From contig CM057832.1 in NCBI GenBank assembly GCA_030068075.1, positions 75,618,002 to 75,682,001 on the forward strand: 64,000 bases of DNA, in the 5' to 3' direction. This DNA comes from Paguma larvata (taxonomy: Eukaryota > Chordata > Mammalia > Carnivora > Viverridae). How positions within the stretch are numbered: the first letter of the stretch is position 1; each line of letters begins with the position of its first letter. A model generated the notes under the pieces. It saw nothing but the letters and a program-made list of their open reading frames with translations, was not told where the DNA came from and made no database searches. Shown in pieces: positions 21,945-33,925 of this stretch. The position numbers and the translations under genes were made by a program.

Positions 21945-23132
21945 TAATTCACAACTGTATATTTTTTCTTTTAAAGTGTGTAATTTAATGATTTCTAGTA
22001 TATTCACAGATCTATATAACTAACACCGCAGTAAATTTCAGAGTATTTTTATCACCCCAAAGGAAACTTGTACCCATTAGCAGTTACTCCATATTCTCAT
22101 TTGCTCTCCTCCACCCAAATCCTAATCAACCATTAATTTGCTCTCTGTTTCTATAGATGTACCTATTCTGGACATTTCATATAAATGGAATCATTCAACA
22201 ATTTTTTTAAACATTTATTTATTTTTGAGAGACAGAGTGTGAGCAGCGGAAGGGCAGAGAGAGAGAGAGAGAGAGAATCTGAAGCAGGCTCCAGGCTCTG
22301 AGCTGTCGGCACAGAGCCTGACGCGGGACTTGAACCCACAGACTATGAGATCATGACCTGAGCTGAAATTGGCCGCTTAACCTACTGAGCCATCCAGGCG
22401 CCCCTAAATGGAATCATTCAAATGTGCTCTTGTGTGATGGGCGTCTTTTCATTTCTTTTGGGTGTTTTCCCAGGAGTGGAATTGCTGGGTCTTATGGTAA
22501 CTCTGTGTTTAACATTTTCAGAAACTGTCAAATGATATTTTGAAGCAGTTGCAACATAACATTCCCACCTGCAGTGTATGAAGACTCCAGTTTTCCATAT
22601 CCTTAGCATGGCTTGTTGCTAACCTTTTTGGTTATAGGCAGCCTAGTGGGTATGAAATAGTATCTTGTCATATTTCTATAATGGCTAATAATGTTGAACA
22701 TCTTTTCATGTGCCTGTGTGTGTATCTTCGGAGAAATTTCTATTTAGATCTTTTGCTCAAGTTAAAAATTGACATTATTTATCTCTTCATTGTTGAGTTG
22801 TTTTCCTATATTCTGGAAACAGATCTCTTATCAGATACATAATTTGCAAATATTTTCTAAATTCTAGAAGATTTTCTTTTCACTTTCTTGATAGTGTCAC
22901 TCTCAAACACAAACTTTTTTTAATTTTAATGAAGTCTCATTTGTCTGCTTTTTACTTTTGTTGCTTGTGCTTTCGGTGTCATACTTAACAAGGCTTTACC
23001 AAATCCAAGACAACAAAGCTTTCTTTCTATCTATTCTTATAAAAGTTGTAGAGTTTTGCCTTATGTTTAACTTTGTGATCCATTTTTTGTGTATTCAATT
23101 TTTGTCTTTATGTAAAGAAGGGTATATTTTCT
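21945..23132 (-). mobile_element. Old L1 (L1M-type) 3' part, interrupted
   Basis: Plus-strand text is the reverse complement of an L1 3' UTR and the end of ORF2. The 3' UTR part reads TCACCCCAAAGGAAACTTGT, ACCCATTAGCAGTTACTCC and CTATTCTGGACATTTCATAT. The ORF2 part reads GAGTGGAATTGCTGGGTCTT, ACATCTTTTCATGTGCCTGT and CTTTTGTTGCTTGTGCTTTC. Frames are full of stops, so only a fossil remains. A SINE sits inside at 22199-22404 and another follows at its end. An expected stretch just before the GGAATTGCTGGG block appears deleted. Confidence 0.85.
22182..22421 (-). mobile_element. Can-SINE nested in L1, perfect 17-bp target duplication
   Basis: TAAATGGAATCATTCAA occurs at 22182-22198 and again, identical, at 22405-22421. 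The SINE (22199-22404) therefore split the L1. The body is well preserved (AATCTGAAGCAGGCTCCAGG, GAGCTGTCGGCACAGAGCC, GAGCCATCCAGGCGCCCC). The perfect duplication suggests a comparatively recent insertion. Confidence 0.97.
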
Positions 23133-23338
23133 GGGGCGCCTGGGTGGCTCAGTTTGTTAAGCGTCCAACTTCTGCTCAGGTCATGATCTCACAGTTCGTG
23201 AGTTCGAGCCCCACATCGGACAACTCAGAGCCTGGAGCTTGCTTCAGATTCTGTGTCTCCTTCTCTCTCTGCCCCTTCCCAACTCACACTCTCTCTCCTT
23301 TAAGAATAAATAAATTTTAAAAAGAATTAGAAAAAAAA
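23133..23338 (+). mobile_element. Can-SINE, plus strand
   Basis: Starts GGGGCGCCTGGGTGGCTCAG. The tRNA-like B box is GAGTTCGAGCCCC. The body has a deletion (CACATCGGACAACTCAGAGC lacks part of the usual GGGCTCTGTGCTGA). It then reads CTTCAGATTCTGTGTCTCC, CT-rich sequence, an AATAAATAAATTTTAAAAAG tail and A8. One of only four plus-strand copies here. Confidence 0.96.
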
Positions 23339-25144
23339 GTGGGGGTGTTTTCTTAAAACCATGGGTGCCATGGTAAAATTTCAGGGTGAAGAATTTGGCT
23401 TTAATCTTAAAGAAAATGAAGCATGATCTCTCCTTTTCTGTGCAAATTAACCACTGATTTTCCATCAAAAATATCTTAGAAAAGACATCAGCCACTGTGG
23501 AATTTATTTTGGTTATTGCACATTTTCTTTCTTTGAGAGTCTATCAGTCAAAATTCTACTGCCAACAAAGCTTTTATTGTTTTCATGTTTCACTAGAAGG
23601 CCTTACTTGCGTAACAGACCCAGAACTGAAGAAGTATTTTTACTTTTTTGACAAGTAATTAAATATCTAACAATGTTCTGGATCAAACAGTTTACACTGA
23701 ATTAGTAATCCGAGTTTTAGCTACAATTATACGTGTAAACAGTTTCCTTTTTCCCCAAAGGTTATAAATATCTTTATAAAAATAGTTGGAAGGAAAGTGG
23801 AAAGGGGAGGGTAACCCCCCCAACTCAAAAAAAAAAAAAAGGAAATCTATTGAAGTTAAAATTAAAAGGAGGTGTTTGATATGATAAATAGTGATGAGAT
23901 AATGGGTTTCTCTGGGATATGGAAATAGAATCCACAGGAGAGTGAGGACCTCAGCTAAGAGCGGGTAGGTGGGTCGGCCATGAACTGAAAGTTTGACTTA
24001 CCTTCTCTACTTTTTCACAAACATCACTGGCATTTGGCAAGTCGTATGCATGGATTTCTCAGAAGTGACAGGTCATCTGGGAGCCTACAGGTAATACTGT
24101 ATAGCCTAAATTGTAGCTAATTATATTTATATACTTTCCTCAGTAGTTCTCTGTGTATCTTCTAGGCCAGGTGATGAGGAGATGCTGTTGGAAGTCTGTC
24201 CTCTATTTAAAACATAGATATGGGTGCCTGGCAGGCTGTTTTTGAAAGGGGCAGTACTGAGTTTGGCAGGTAGCTCACGCTGGAGAAGGAGGAGGCCTAC
24301 CACAAAGGTATGGCTCATAAGTTAATTGAATATTACAACATTGCTGTGTTGTAAGTTATTAAGGGGCAGTGGCTCAGAGACCCTTGTCATACTAATGAGG
24401 ATTCCAACCTGACTGATTTGACCTAATCATTAGGAGATAATAATAGATCTAGCCCTTATATTCCTGGGTAACTTTGATGATTGCTCAGTAGCATAAGGAC
24501 TAAAGCAGAGCCCAGCATGGACTTTACCATTTATCTGTCTAATCTGTTTCAGACCAAAATGTGCCAGGGAGAATACAGAAGACATTAAACTATTTAGACT
24601 CTGCAAGCTATAAATATTTGTCAAAATATGACTTAATTTTTTTAAGCTTTCCTATTCTTTTAACTTCTAAAATTATTTTTATAATTTTTTCTTCATATCT
24701 TGTAACTTTAACACACGATGTTAAAAAGAAACAGGTTATGAATCATCAATTTAGTAAGTCTCTACCTTGGAATGTTTTATAATTAAATCATAACACTACT
24801 TCAGAACAGATAACTAAATCTTTAAAGGGAAAAGTACATAGATTTTTAAATTTAGGGAATGTGTTAATCTGCTGCATTGATTTTATCCTTATCTCAATTA
24901 AATTAATTCTCTCCATCACCATTTATCATGTCAGAAGTTTGCCCCTGCGCTATAACCTTATGAGTTATTCCTGCAAAAGCATGTCAGAATAATTCACACT
25001 TGCTCCTTCTTTAATAATTCCTCCGCAAGTTAGCAAGTCTTGTAAGAAAAATTCCAATCTATTATATTTTATTTGCATGGAATATTAACACAATGTATTA
25101 AGTATAATGTAGAAATTTAGTTGCATGAATTTTTACCTTGACTT
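23339..25144. other. No recognised feature
   Basis: Contains an A-run at 23827-23840 preceded by a C-run, but no repeat family I can name. Small open frames at 24127-24782 lack domains. Confidence 0.45.
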
Positions 25145-26015
25145 AAAAATATTTGTTTACTGAAATGTGATATATATATATATATGCGTATATATATGTA
25201 TATAATGAATGTGCATAAGTCATAAGCTCAATAAATTATTACGAAGTGAACAGTGAATAAAATCACTCCCAGGTCAGAAAATGAGGTTATTACTGAAACC
25301 TAGAAGCCATTCTGGTGATCCATTTCAACTGTAGCTTCTTTATTTCTGTCAGAGGAAACACTGTCTCAGCTTCTAGAACGATAGTTTAATTTGCTTCTGA
25401 ACTTTATACAAATGAAATTATAGAGTAGTAGATATTCTTTTATATAGGATTTCTTTCATTCAACAATACATTTGTACACCTCATTCCTAGTTGTACGTGT
25501 CGATGTGTAGTTAGTTCACTCTAATGGCTGTATTCTATTGTTTGAATACATTGCATTTTTTTTAATGTTTATTTATTTTTGAGAGAGAGATAGATAGAGC
25601 ACGGGCAGGGAAGGGGCAGAGACAAAGAGGGAGATACAGAATCTGAAACAGGCTCCAGGCTCTGAGCTGTCAGCACAGAACCCGACGCGGGGCTCAAACT
25701 CGGGAACGGCGAGATCATGACTTAAGCCGAAGTCGGATACTTAACCGACTGAGCCACCCAGGCGCCCCCGAATGCATTGCGTTTTATTTATACTTATGCT
25801 TTGAAGGATATATGTGATGTTTCCAGTTTTTAATATTCTTGAATATTTTAGTTCACATGAACACGCATTATTTACGCATGGGGTTGTCAGGCCATGGTGT
25901 GTGCATATGTTCAGTGTCACCAGATACTACCAACTATTTTCCAAAGGTGTAATATCAATTTATACTTCCTCCAACAGTGGCCTTTTCACTGACTTAATGT
26001 ATAACATTAGAAATT
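25145..26015 (-). mobile_element. Old L1 (L1M-type) 3' end, interrupted
   Basis: Plus-strand text matches the reverse complement of old L1 3' UTR/ORF2 sequence: AATGTGCATAAGTCATAAGC, AATCACTCCCAGGTCAGAAA, CCTAGAAGCCATTCTGGTG, CTGAACTTTATACAAATGAA, CATATGTTCAGTGTCACCAG, ACTATTTTCCAAAGGTGTAA. A (TA)n/(TG)n microsatellite lies at 25171-25204 and a SINE at 25560-25769. Confidence 0.78.
25544..25785 (-). mobile_element. Can-SINE nested in L1
   Basis: Target duplication GAATACATTGCATTTT (25544-25559) versus GAATGCATTGCGTTTT (25770-25785), two mismatches, both CpG/TpG-type or transition changes. The body is well preserved, with GAGCTGTCAGCACAGAACCC and GAGCCACCCAGGCGCCCCC. Confidence 0.96.
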
Positions 26016-26214
26016 TGAAATAAAATGTTATTAACTCTTCTTTAGGATTAAACTGCTACTTTCTATAATAACTCTGTAGGCAGAAAATATTTATAGGTTA
26101 AATGAGGTTAAATTTGTGAGATAGTGTGTACCTGAGAATCCCATAAAATAGGTGAAAAATAAGATGGATTTATGATTCTATCCCTCTAAACTCAAATGCC
26201 AATTGAGACCTAAA

Positions 26215-26385
26215 GTGGCTGGGAATCTGTAGATTTCTTTATTTCTTTATCATCTTTAAGCTGCTGTTCCCTTAGTCGAAAGGTTATTAGCAATAATCTT
26301 GATCTCATAGGGTTATGGGACACATAAATGAGATCATGCATCAGAAGCTTGACTCATAGTCATTGGGGGATAAATATGTTGTTAT
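26215..26385 (-). mobile_element. MIR fragment
   Basis: TTGATCTCATAGGGTTATGG, GACACATAAATGAGATCATG, CTTGACTCATAGTCATTGGG and AAATATGTTGTTATTCAACA follow the reverse MIR 3' half ('cctcatagggttgttgtgagg' to 'gctcaataaatgttagctatt'). Confidence 0.68.
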
Positions 26386-27676
26386 TCAACAATGACATGT
26401 GAACTTAGTTCTTTGCATGTAGTTTTATTGTCTGAACGCTTATTAGTATAGAATAATCAATTTAAGTTCTATGATGATAGAAAAGTGAATAGCAGAAACA
26501 CCCCCTGAACTCCGGGGGATGGGTGGCATTTCATATTGTTGCATGGGAAATACCACAGTACATTTGATTTCAGACCTTAGCTGGGAAGTGATTACCTTCC
26601 CTAAGGGAACTGATTCTTTCTACATGTCTTTTTCTGTGTCTCTTCCAGGGCTGCGGTATGACCTTTGTGGGGTTTAGCCACTTTCTGCCTACATACGTCT
26701 CTTCCTCCACTAAAAATTAATTAATTAATAAAAGAGTATGATGGAATCAGTATAAGGATAAATATTTAAATAACTATTATATATGAATAATATATATGAA
26801 TATATATAATAATATAACATATTATTCATATATAATATAGTATATAACAGTATATAATATTAAGTTATTAATAACAATTATGTATAAATAACATATTAAT
26901 GATTGCTATATTATATAGTAATTTTTAAGCAAAAAATGAAATTTTTCCCCTCATTAAAAAAAATCAGAACATTTTCTTGGAGTTCAAAATGTATTATGGG
27001 CTGTAGGCACTGTGCTTACTGTGTCTTACTAGACTTACAGAATAAGTAAATTTTTCTGTTTCTCTTCTTACTGTCTCTCTTACTTTAGATTTATATCATA
27101 GTGTCCTTCTCAGGTGAGAAGGTAATAAGACTTCACAAAGAGCAGGTCTGTGTGTTAAGTAGAACAGGCAGCCAGAATTTTGCAGGGCACATTAGACAGA
27201 AAGTATTCACTTAAAAAACTAAGTGCACACTGTAGGAGCACAGAGGAGGGGATCCTAATGGAAGAGGAGACCGCTTAAGTTATAGAGATGCTAAGAAAAA
27301 TTACACTGACTAGGCACATGAAGTTAATTCTCGAAAGATGATGGAAGTAGGTAAGCCATGCAATGATACATCTGTAAGAATGCATACAGGTACACATTCA
27401 GTTCTCGATCTTATGTTCTTCTAACTCTCCATCGCATTCCCTAATGCTTCTTTAATTTTCTTTCTACTTGATGTTTTAAAATCAAATGGATTATCAGTCA
27501 GGGAGCTCTGAATGGCTGCTGATAGAATTTTCTCATTTCTTCACAATACTCATGAATATGGTGAACTCCCATGGTCCCTATTTAAACTGACCCTACACCA
27601 CTCCTAGGTTCTCTAACCTCTTAAAATGGTGAGCTTCATGGACCATTTGCAGCATTTTTGGCATGACAGCCATGCT
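26386..27676. other. No recognised transposon; AT-rich inverted repeat
   Basis: A strongly AT-rich block at 26770-26930 contains a perfect 19-bp inverted repeat (26775-26793 with 26819-26837). The rest shows nothing I can name. Confidence 0.45.
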
Positions 27677-27906
27677 CCATACTCTTTTTATTTTATTTTT
27701 TTAATGTTTATTTTTGAGCGCAGGAGAGATAAAGCATGAGCAGGGGAGGGGCAGAGAGAGAGGGAGATACAGAATCTGAAGCAGGCTCCAGGCTCTGAGT
27801 TGTCAGCACAGAGCCTGACACAGGGCTTGAACTCACAGACCGTGAGATCATGACCTGAGCCAAAGTCACTTAACCGACTGAGCCACCCAGGTGCTCCCAT
27901 ACTCTT
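27677..27906 (-). mobile_element. Can-SINE with 10-bp target duplication
   Basis: CCATACTCTT at 27677-27686 and 27897-27906 bracket the element (27687-27896). Body AATCTGAAGCAGGCTCCAGG, TTGTCAGCACAGAGCCTGAC. A six-base loss near the head gives CCAAAGTCACTTAACCGACT. The head ends GAGCCACCCAGGTGCTC. Confidence 0.95.
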
Positions 27907-29129
27907 CTTTAATACTCATAAAGCAAATTCCAGTTAATTAGTCCTCACAGAATCCCTCAGAGGAAGGTACATGTCATGATGATTCCAGTTTAAGAATCTC
28001 TGTATCCTGTAGTCCTGGGCCATATTTCTATAGAAAGCTTTGCGTATTTAAATATTTTTCTTACAATTATTTTTTGTGTTAGTAAGGTTTCTGATCCACA
28101 TTGCTTCATTAAAATAAATGATTTGATGAGCAAGGCAGCTTCAGATTCATATTCTGTGCTAATTAACAGATTCTTCTAATTGTTAGAAGGCTCCTGATGT
28201 CTTTCTAATTCTTTCAACTCATTACTTTCTTACAGAAGTTACAGTTCTTAAAGGAATAGTAACAGATACTATGAAACTTCCTTTCTACATATACACACTG
28301 CCTCAAAATACATTAATTTGTGAAAGCAGGCCAATAATTTAAAATCTGTTAATTGATGTGCTTTCCTTCCAAAACCAAGTGAAATATCTTCCCTATTTTC
28401 CATTTCTACTTTCCCATCTGGGATACTAAAATGCATTTTTAAAAGATTACTTTTAGTCGAAAATAATGTAGCAAAACATATATTAAAATCTCTGTGTGCT
28501 TCCACTTGAATATATTTTAGTTAGATCAGTAGATCAGATCTCAGTACTCTGGATTTCTTTTACTACAGAGAGGAGCAAGGGGGAGGGATCTAATTTTATT
28601 TTGAAAATGTTCTTTTTCCTATATGATTGCTAACAAATAGAGTTTAGAATGTGTCAATTTATGCTTGGATCATTATGAAGTGATGTTTCTGGCAATTGTG
28701 TGCATGATTCTCTGCCTGTGAGGGGTGGCGATTGAAGACAGATCATTTTGATTCAGACAAAGGTGATGAATATTTTAAAAAATACAATAGTAACTGTATA
28801 TAAAAAAAACAAAGTATATATCGAAAATATCATCCAAAGTTTGGTGAGACAAGAGTAAAAGGAAAGTAAATGAGTGAAACTGATAAGTACTTATTTATTG
28901 TTCTTTGATGCTGACCACATAGCACAGCTTATGCAAAGGTTGTTGTGGTTTTGATTGGCAGACATTAAGTAACTTATGGAATTTACTCAAACCGTTGTAT
29001 TTATGCTAATTTCAAAAAGAAAACACTTAAATCCCATGTGTTCTAATTAATATTAAATTTCAATTATTCCTGAATATAAATTGCCCCAAAGTTAGCTCTC
29101 CTGTGCTTTGTCATATGAGGGATAAATAA
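27907..29129. other. No recognised feature
   Basis: AT-rich. I see no repeat family, exon or RNA gene. Confidence 0.45.
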
Positions 29130-29340
29130 CAATTTAGGCTACCACTTCATTGCTTATAAAAGGTTTGACATATGTTAGCTCATTGGATATGCTCAATAAT
29201 CCTGAGAAAGAAACACCTTTGACTATGTATTATAAATGGAAAAATGAGAAATTAAGTGACCAGCCCAATAAAGCACAGAGAATACATTCTAAATGGGAAA
29301 TAACATACTTTCTTTTTTTTTTAATGCCAAATCTCAGATA
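29130..29340 (+). mobile_element. MIR SINE
   Basis: Forward MIR layout: GACATATGTTAGCTCATTGG, TGCTCAATAATCCTGAGAAA, TATTATAAATGGAAAAATG, GAAATTAAGTGACCAGCCCA, AATAAAGCACAGAGAATAC. This follows 'gtattaactcatttaatcctcac' to 'gaggttaagtaacttgccc' in order. Confidence 0.7.
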
Positions 29341-31660
29341 CTTTGAAAAGAAATAACTTGACAAGTGTGTGAAGTGATTATCGAGAATTAGTCAAACAAG
29401 TGACTTTGGGATCAGTGCTGTCCGTAGTAAAATGTACAAATAGGGATACAAAAATGATTTATTCACACTTCAAGAAGACAGTGAACATACAATATAACAT
29501 AAAGGTTGTATGATACACAAATTAATACAAGATTTTTGTTTTTTTGTTTTTTGTTTTTTTTTAGTTGGCAAATCAATCAATGAAGGGTAACGGAAGAATA
29601 TAAATGATTTCATTAATCCACATTCTTAAAACCTACTGCAATTTCCTAAAAATAAATTAGCTCTAAGCATCCCAGTAACCATGGGAAAGAGAAAAACAAG
29701 AATGAAGCATGTCACTTTGTATTAGAAGCAAATATTTTGTTGTTCTTGAGATCTGAAAGAAAATAGCACAGAATCTTTGTGTAAGAAGCATTGTGTAGTC
29801 AAATATCTGATATCCTTGACTGGGGAAGAAAAAAACAATTTAGATAAATTCTTTATGTAACTAATTCTCCTCTCTCACTGGAATGCCTATTTAAATGCCT
29901 ATTTATTTATTAAGAGCTCTCATGTTAAATAATAGAATAAAAATACAGAAAGTAATGTAATGTAAGTGTGTAATTTTCTATAGAATGTCCCTAACATTGG
30001 ATTATATCTTGGAAAACTTGAGAGATTAGTATCCATCTTATCTTTGGCTCAGACTAACTCTCTTGAATGTGAGCATTTCAGCAAGACCGTTGATGTTAGC
30101 TAATGCCTTTATTCTGTCTGTGCAGGTACCTGTCCATCATGAGAAGCTCTCTCTTATTCCAGGATCTTTATGCCCTAATGGTGTCCCCTGTTCGCCCCCA
30201 ACCTCCTTCCACAAAACCTGCCTATGACCGGGGCCATCTTACCCATCCCAATGCCTTTTAGGGGCTGCTCTGTGTTTAGAACTTGTATCTATCAATCCGT
30301 CTGTCAAAAACTGTTTATCTCAATAATGAACTGTAGAGTTGAATGAGCTCATGCACACCTTAACCGCAGTAAATGAATTTCCCGTTACAGTTTCCACTGT
30401 AGGTCAGGACCTGTAGGATTCACATGCTTGCAGGTACCAGGCAAAAATCTAAAGATGTTGCCATGTTAGACTTTGTTATGATATGGCTGATGTTCTGGGA
30501 GCTTGCTGTCACATCATGTAAGCTGTGTTTTTACGCTCAAGGCTTTCCCCAGCAACTTCACGTAATATGCTACTGATTCAATGCAAATTATGTAGCATTT
30601 AAATCTAGTGTACCAAGCAATAGCCTAATGAGCTTTCATAATAGAAAATACACTAAATTGGAGAAATAAGACTCTGGCCAATTACATCATTTGATCACTG
30701 AAACTAAAATGGAAATTATCTACTCCACTGAGCAGTTGAAAAATTATATAGGTGATATAAATGAAATTATTTTACAAATTAAAAAGTATATATTTACAGT
30801 GTTCTTGAATTTGAATGAATGCTTATAATTATTATTCAAAGACTTTTTAAATTTTGGGATTATCCAAGTTATAGTAACATGCAATATTTAGTAAGATAGA
30901 AAACTCCCAACCATTGTGAGTAAGGTTTTACCATGTTTAATACTTCTGCTTCCGGTAAGTATGATTTTTATTCCTTTAGAAATTTCCTTCAAACTATTTT
31001 ATCTTAAGTATAGCAGGATGTAAGCCTGGTCCCTGTGTTATTTGCCTTCATATTTAGTTTAATAATTATTTTTGGATACCTAAAACTTGCTTTATTCTTT
31101 CCCATAAGATTCCGATAGATTCTGTGTATTCAGGCTATTTTCTTCTTAGCTTAAAAATATCTATATTCTTTCTTAATGCTATCTGGGAATATATGCCCAG
31201 GAACTAAATCTAATAATCACGTTACTCAAAGATACACATGTAAAGAGAAAAAGAGCAGGGAGAATAAGCATTATATATTTTTTAAAGGATTATCTATAGA
31301 GATTCAATTTTATTCCATATTAGGTCACTGTAGGATAGAGAGTTATCTTCATCAACTTATTTCTTTTTGTACTTCTCTGAGAGGCTTGTGAATGAAATTT
31401 AAGATGAACCTTGCTTAAATTTCCACTGCTCTAATTTTTTAACCGCTGTTGTTGACTTGTACAATGCAATCTCAAACCTTTATTTACGCTCTTTCTGCAG
31501 AAAATGCGGGCTAGTATCCATGACTAGAAATTTACCTCCATGACTTTGAGTGCTAGAAAACAGGACTTCCTAAAGAAATACGTAAAATTTAGACACGTTT
31601 ATTTAGACAATTAAATATTCATCCGTATATGGTTGGTACAAAGGAAGGTTTTTCTTTCTG
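29341..31660. other. No recognised feature
   Basis: A T/G tract at 29535-29565 and otherwise mixed AT-rich sequence. Around 30105-30260 a pyrimidine-rich run followed by CTGTGCAG precedes a GC-richer segment that superficially resembles a splice acceptor and exon. No protein identity can be supported. Confidence 0.4.
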
Positions 31661-32156
31661 TAGTTGACTGTTACTTGGGCACTCTCCAAATGACCTATGC
31701 CTCTGGGAATTCATGCGTATGTGGTCTCTTCCCTTTGATTCTGAGCTGGACTTGAGATGTGCTTCAACCAATAAAAGGTGGTGAAAGCAGCTATTTGCTA
31801 GTTTTATACCTTAAGAAGACCTGGCAATATTTATTTTTGTGCCCTGAGAGTAGCTAACTGCTACGTAAGAACTCAGACTGATGTGAGACCGCCATGCCAT
31901 GAGGAAGTCCTCACAAAGCTCGGGAGGAGTACTGAGGAACCCAGCCAATAGCAAGAACTGAAGTCCGGGTCCTGTGGCCCAACTAGGACAGTCCCAGCCA
32001 GACCCCAACATTTACAGCCAACAGAGCATTTCCCTAGTACAGAGACAAGCTCTCCCCACCAAGCCTACCCCAAGGTGCAAGTGTGAGCAACTAGGTGAAA
32101 GGAGTTACTGTTTTAAGCCTTTATGTTTGGGGCAATGTGTTATGCAAAAATAAACT
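31661..32156 (+). mobile_element. Old MLT1-type MaLR LTR
   Basis: Landmarks: CTGAGCTGGACTTGAGATGT, GCTTCAACCAATAAAAGGTG, CAGACTGATGTGAGACCGCC, CAAGTGTGAGCAACTAGGTG and GTTTTAAGCCTTTATGTTTG with GGGGCAATGTGTTATGCAAA near the end. This is the MLT1 order with high divergence. The 5' edge is approximate. Confidence 0.7.
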
Positions 32157-32490
32157 ATCAAAATACCTCCCTAAAATTATGCACCAGAAAAGAAGAGAGT
32201 CCTTACAAAGTCTCTCATAATTATGGGTCAGAACCAGTCTCAGTTATTTTATTTTGAACAGTTCTATTTGAAGGAGACACTTGTGCTAAAGTCCTCTCAG
32301 TCAACCCTGTACCTAAGTTTAAAGCTTCTGTGGTATGTTAAACCTTTGTGTGATTATAAACTTACCACACTTAGACTTGGGGAACTGTGGCCCCTGCCTT
32401 TACTGCATGCTTCTTGCTTTGTTTGCGCTGTATCTGCCCTTTGCCAAACCCAGAGAAGATCCAAAACAGTTAGTGTTCCTGGAGCTTGTA

Positions 32491-32495
<5 letters not shown>

Positions 32496-32526
<31 letters not shown>

Positions 32527-32655
32527 TGCCTTATTATTAGACTCAGGAGATTTTGAATCTCTCTCTCTCTGTCTTTCTGTCTGTCTGTCTTTTTGTTTCT
32601 CTGTCTCTCTGTGTCAGTCTCTGTCTCAGTTTCTCTCTGTTTCCTGCTCTGTCAT
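32496..32655. repeat. Pyrimidine-rich low-complexity tract
   Basis: TTTTC units and a T-run at 32497-32527, then CT- and CTGT-rich sequence at 32559-32650. It gives rise to low-complexity open frames rich in Phe, Ser, Leu and Cys that are not genes. Confidence 0.9.
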
Positions 32656-33524
32656 CTGTAGTAGTATCCCCACCATTTTTATAGAGTGACTGTCTCTGTG
32701 ATAGTAAGTGGAGGGCCTATTTACTATGGTGACATACAGATGAGCTCTAGAAATCCCATGTATGTCATTACCTGTACATGACAATGAGACATCAGAATCT
32801 GCCAACACCCAGGATGTGGTGGTAAGATGATATTGAGCCCCGTGTCTTGAAAATCTTGATTTTTTTTCTTTTAAATGTCTAAATAGAACTTCTGTATAAG
32901 GTGTATAATATGTAAAAGATGGTAGTAGGTGTGCAATGTGTGAAAGGTAGCAAGAATTTGGCTAATATAAGAGGTGGCAGTGCAGATATTTGTAAAAGTA
33001 AGAGACGAAACAGGAATTATTTTAGATTTTTAATTTTCATAAATACATGACGACCAAGTATTTTGATTCGTGCAGAGTTCGATATTATTATAAACAGCCT
33101 CTTCCACTAGAAAAAGATACCCTTCACTCAGGATCAACCAAATGAACTTTTTAAAACTTCAAATCTTATTGAGAGGGGGCTAGAATAAGATTTAAATTCA
33201 TGTTCAGCTTATTAATGATTCATTGATGCATGCCTTGGCTAACAAGGATGAACAGAATAGAAAACAGAAAAATCTATTTTGTTGCTAGAAATTCTTCAGG
33301 GAGGTCTTCCTTCTAATCATTTCTCAGCTCTAGAGGATGAACAAAGAGGGATTCTAGGATTATATCAAGGGCCCACTCACAATTTGTCTTTCATGAGCTA
33401 ATGGTACAGTGTTGCGGGACATTCATGGGGAGAATTTGGCAGACATTTGTAAATATCTTAATTCTATGGGACAAAGGAACATGGGTGAAAGTAGATTTGG
33501 GAATAGGGTATATTGTGATTTCTC
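32656..33524. other. No recognised feature
   Basis: I see no repeat family or exon. Confidence 0.45.
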
Positions 33525-33925
33525 AGGGTGCTGTTTTTCGACACTTGGTCCCAATCACCTAGAACAAAAGTTATTTTTTTTTAATGTTTATTTATTTTTG
33601 AGACAGAAAGAGACAGAGCATGAGTGGGGGAGGGGCAGAGAGAGAGGGAGACACAGAATCCAAAGCAGGTTCCAGGCTCTGAGCTGTCAGCACAGAGCCC
33701 GACGCGGGGCTCGAACTCACAGACCAGAAGATCATGACCTGAGCCGAAGTCGGACGCTCAACCGACTGAGCCACCCAGGCGCCCCTAGAACAAAAGTTCT
33801 TGATCACGAATATCCTCTGATTCCACCAGTTATTCTGACACAGAAGCTCAGGTCTGAAGTTTAAGGATGTACATTTTTAACAAATTCTCTATGGTTTTTT
33901 CATCTAAATGCCTGAGAGTGATTGG
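33525..33925 (+). mobile_element. MER5-type MITE split by a SINE (probable)
   Basis: Left of the SINE: TTCGACACTTGGTCCCAATC and ACCTAGAACAAAAGTT. Right of it: CAGTTATTCTGACACAGAAG, CTCAGGTCTGAAGTTTAAGG and ACATTTTTAACAAATTCTC. Joined across the SINE, the order is that of MER5 ('aatcacctgg...gattctgattcagtaggtct...gcatttctaacaagctcc'). Confidence 0.55.
33559..33798 (-). mobile_element. Can-SINE, perfect 14-bp target duplication
   Basis: CTAGAACAAAAGTT at 33559-33572 is repeated exactly at 33785-33798. The element is close to consensus (GAGCTGTCAGCACAGAGCCC, GCCGAAGTCGGACGCTCAAC, GAGCCACCCAGGCGCCCC), so it is one of the youngest copies in the window. Confidence 0.97.

Noticed and set aside
23133..23215. 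tRNA gene suggested by intact A- and B-box-like sequence
   Set aside because: It is the tRNA-Lys-derived head of a SINE. The rest of a tRNA fold is missing and a SINE body follows.
23100..23320. Recurring peptide 'GAWVAQ(S/F)VKRPTSAQVMIS' in several open frames (e.g. 23150, 33800, 40300)
   Set aside because: This is the Can-SINE itself read in one frame, not a protein family.
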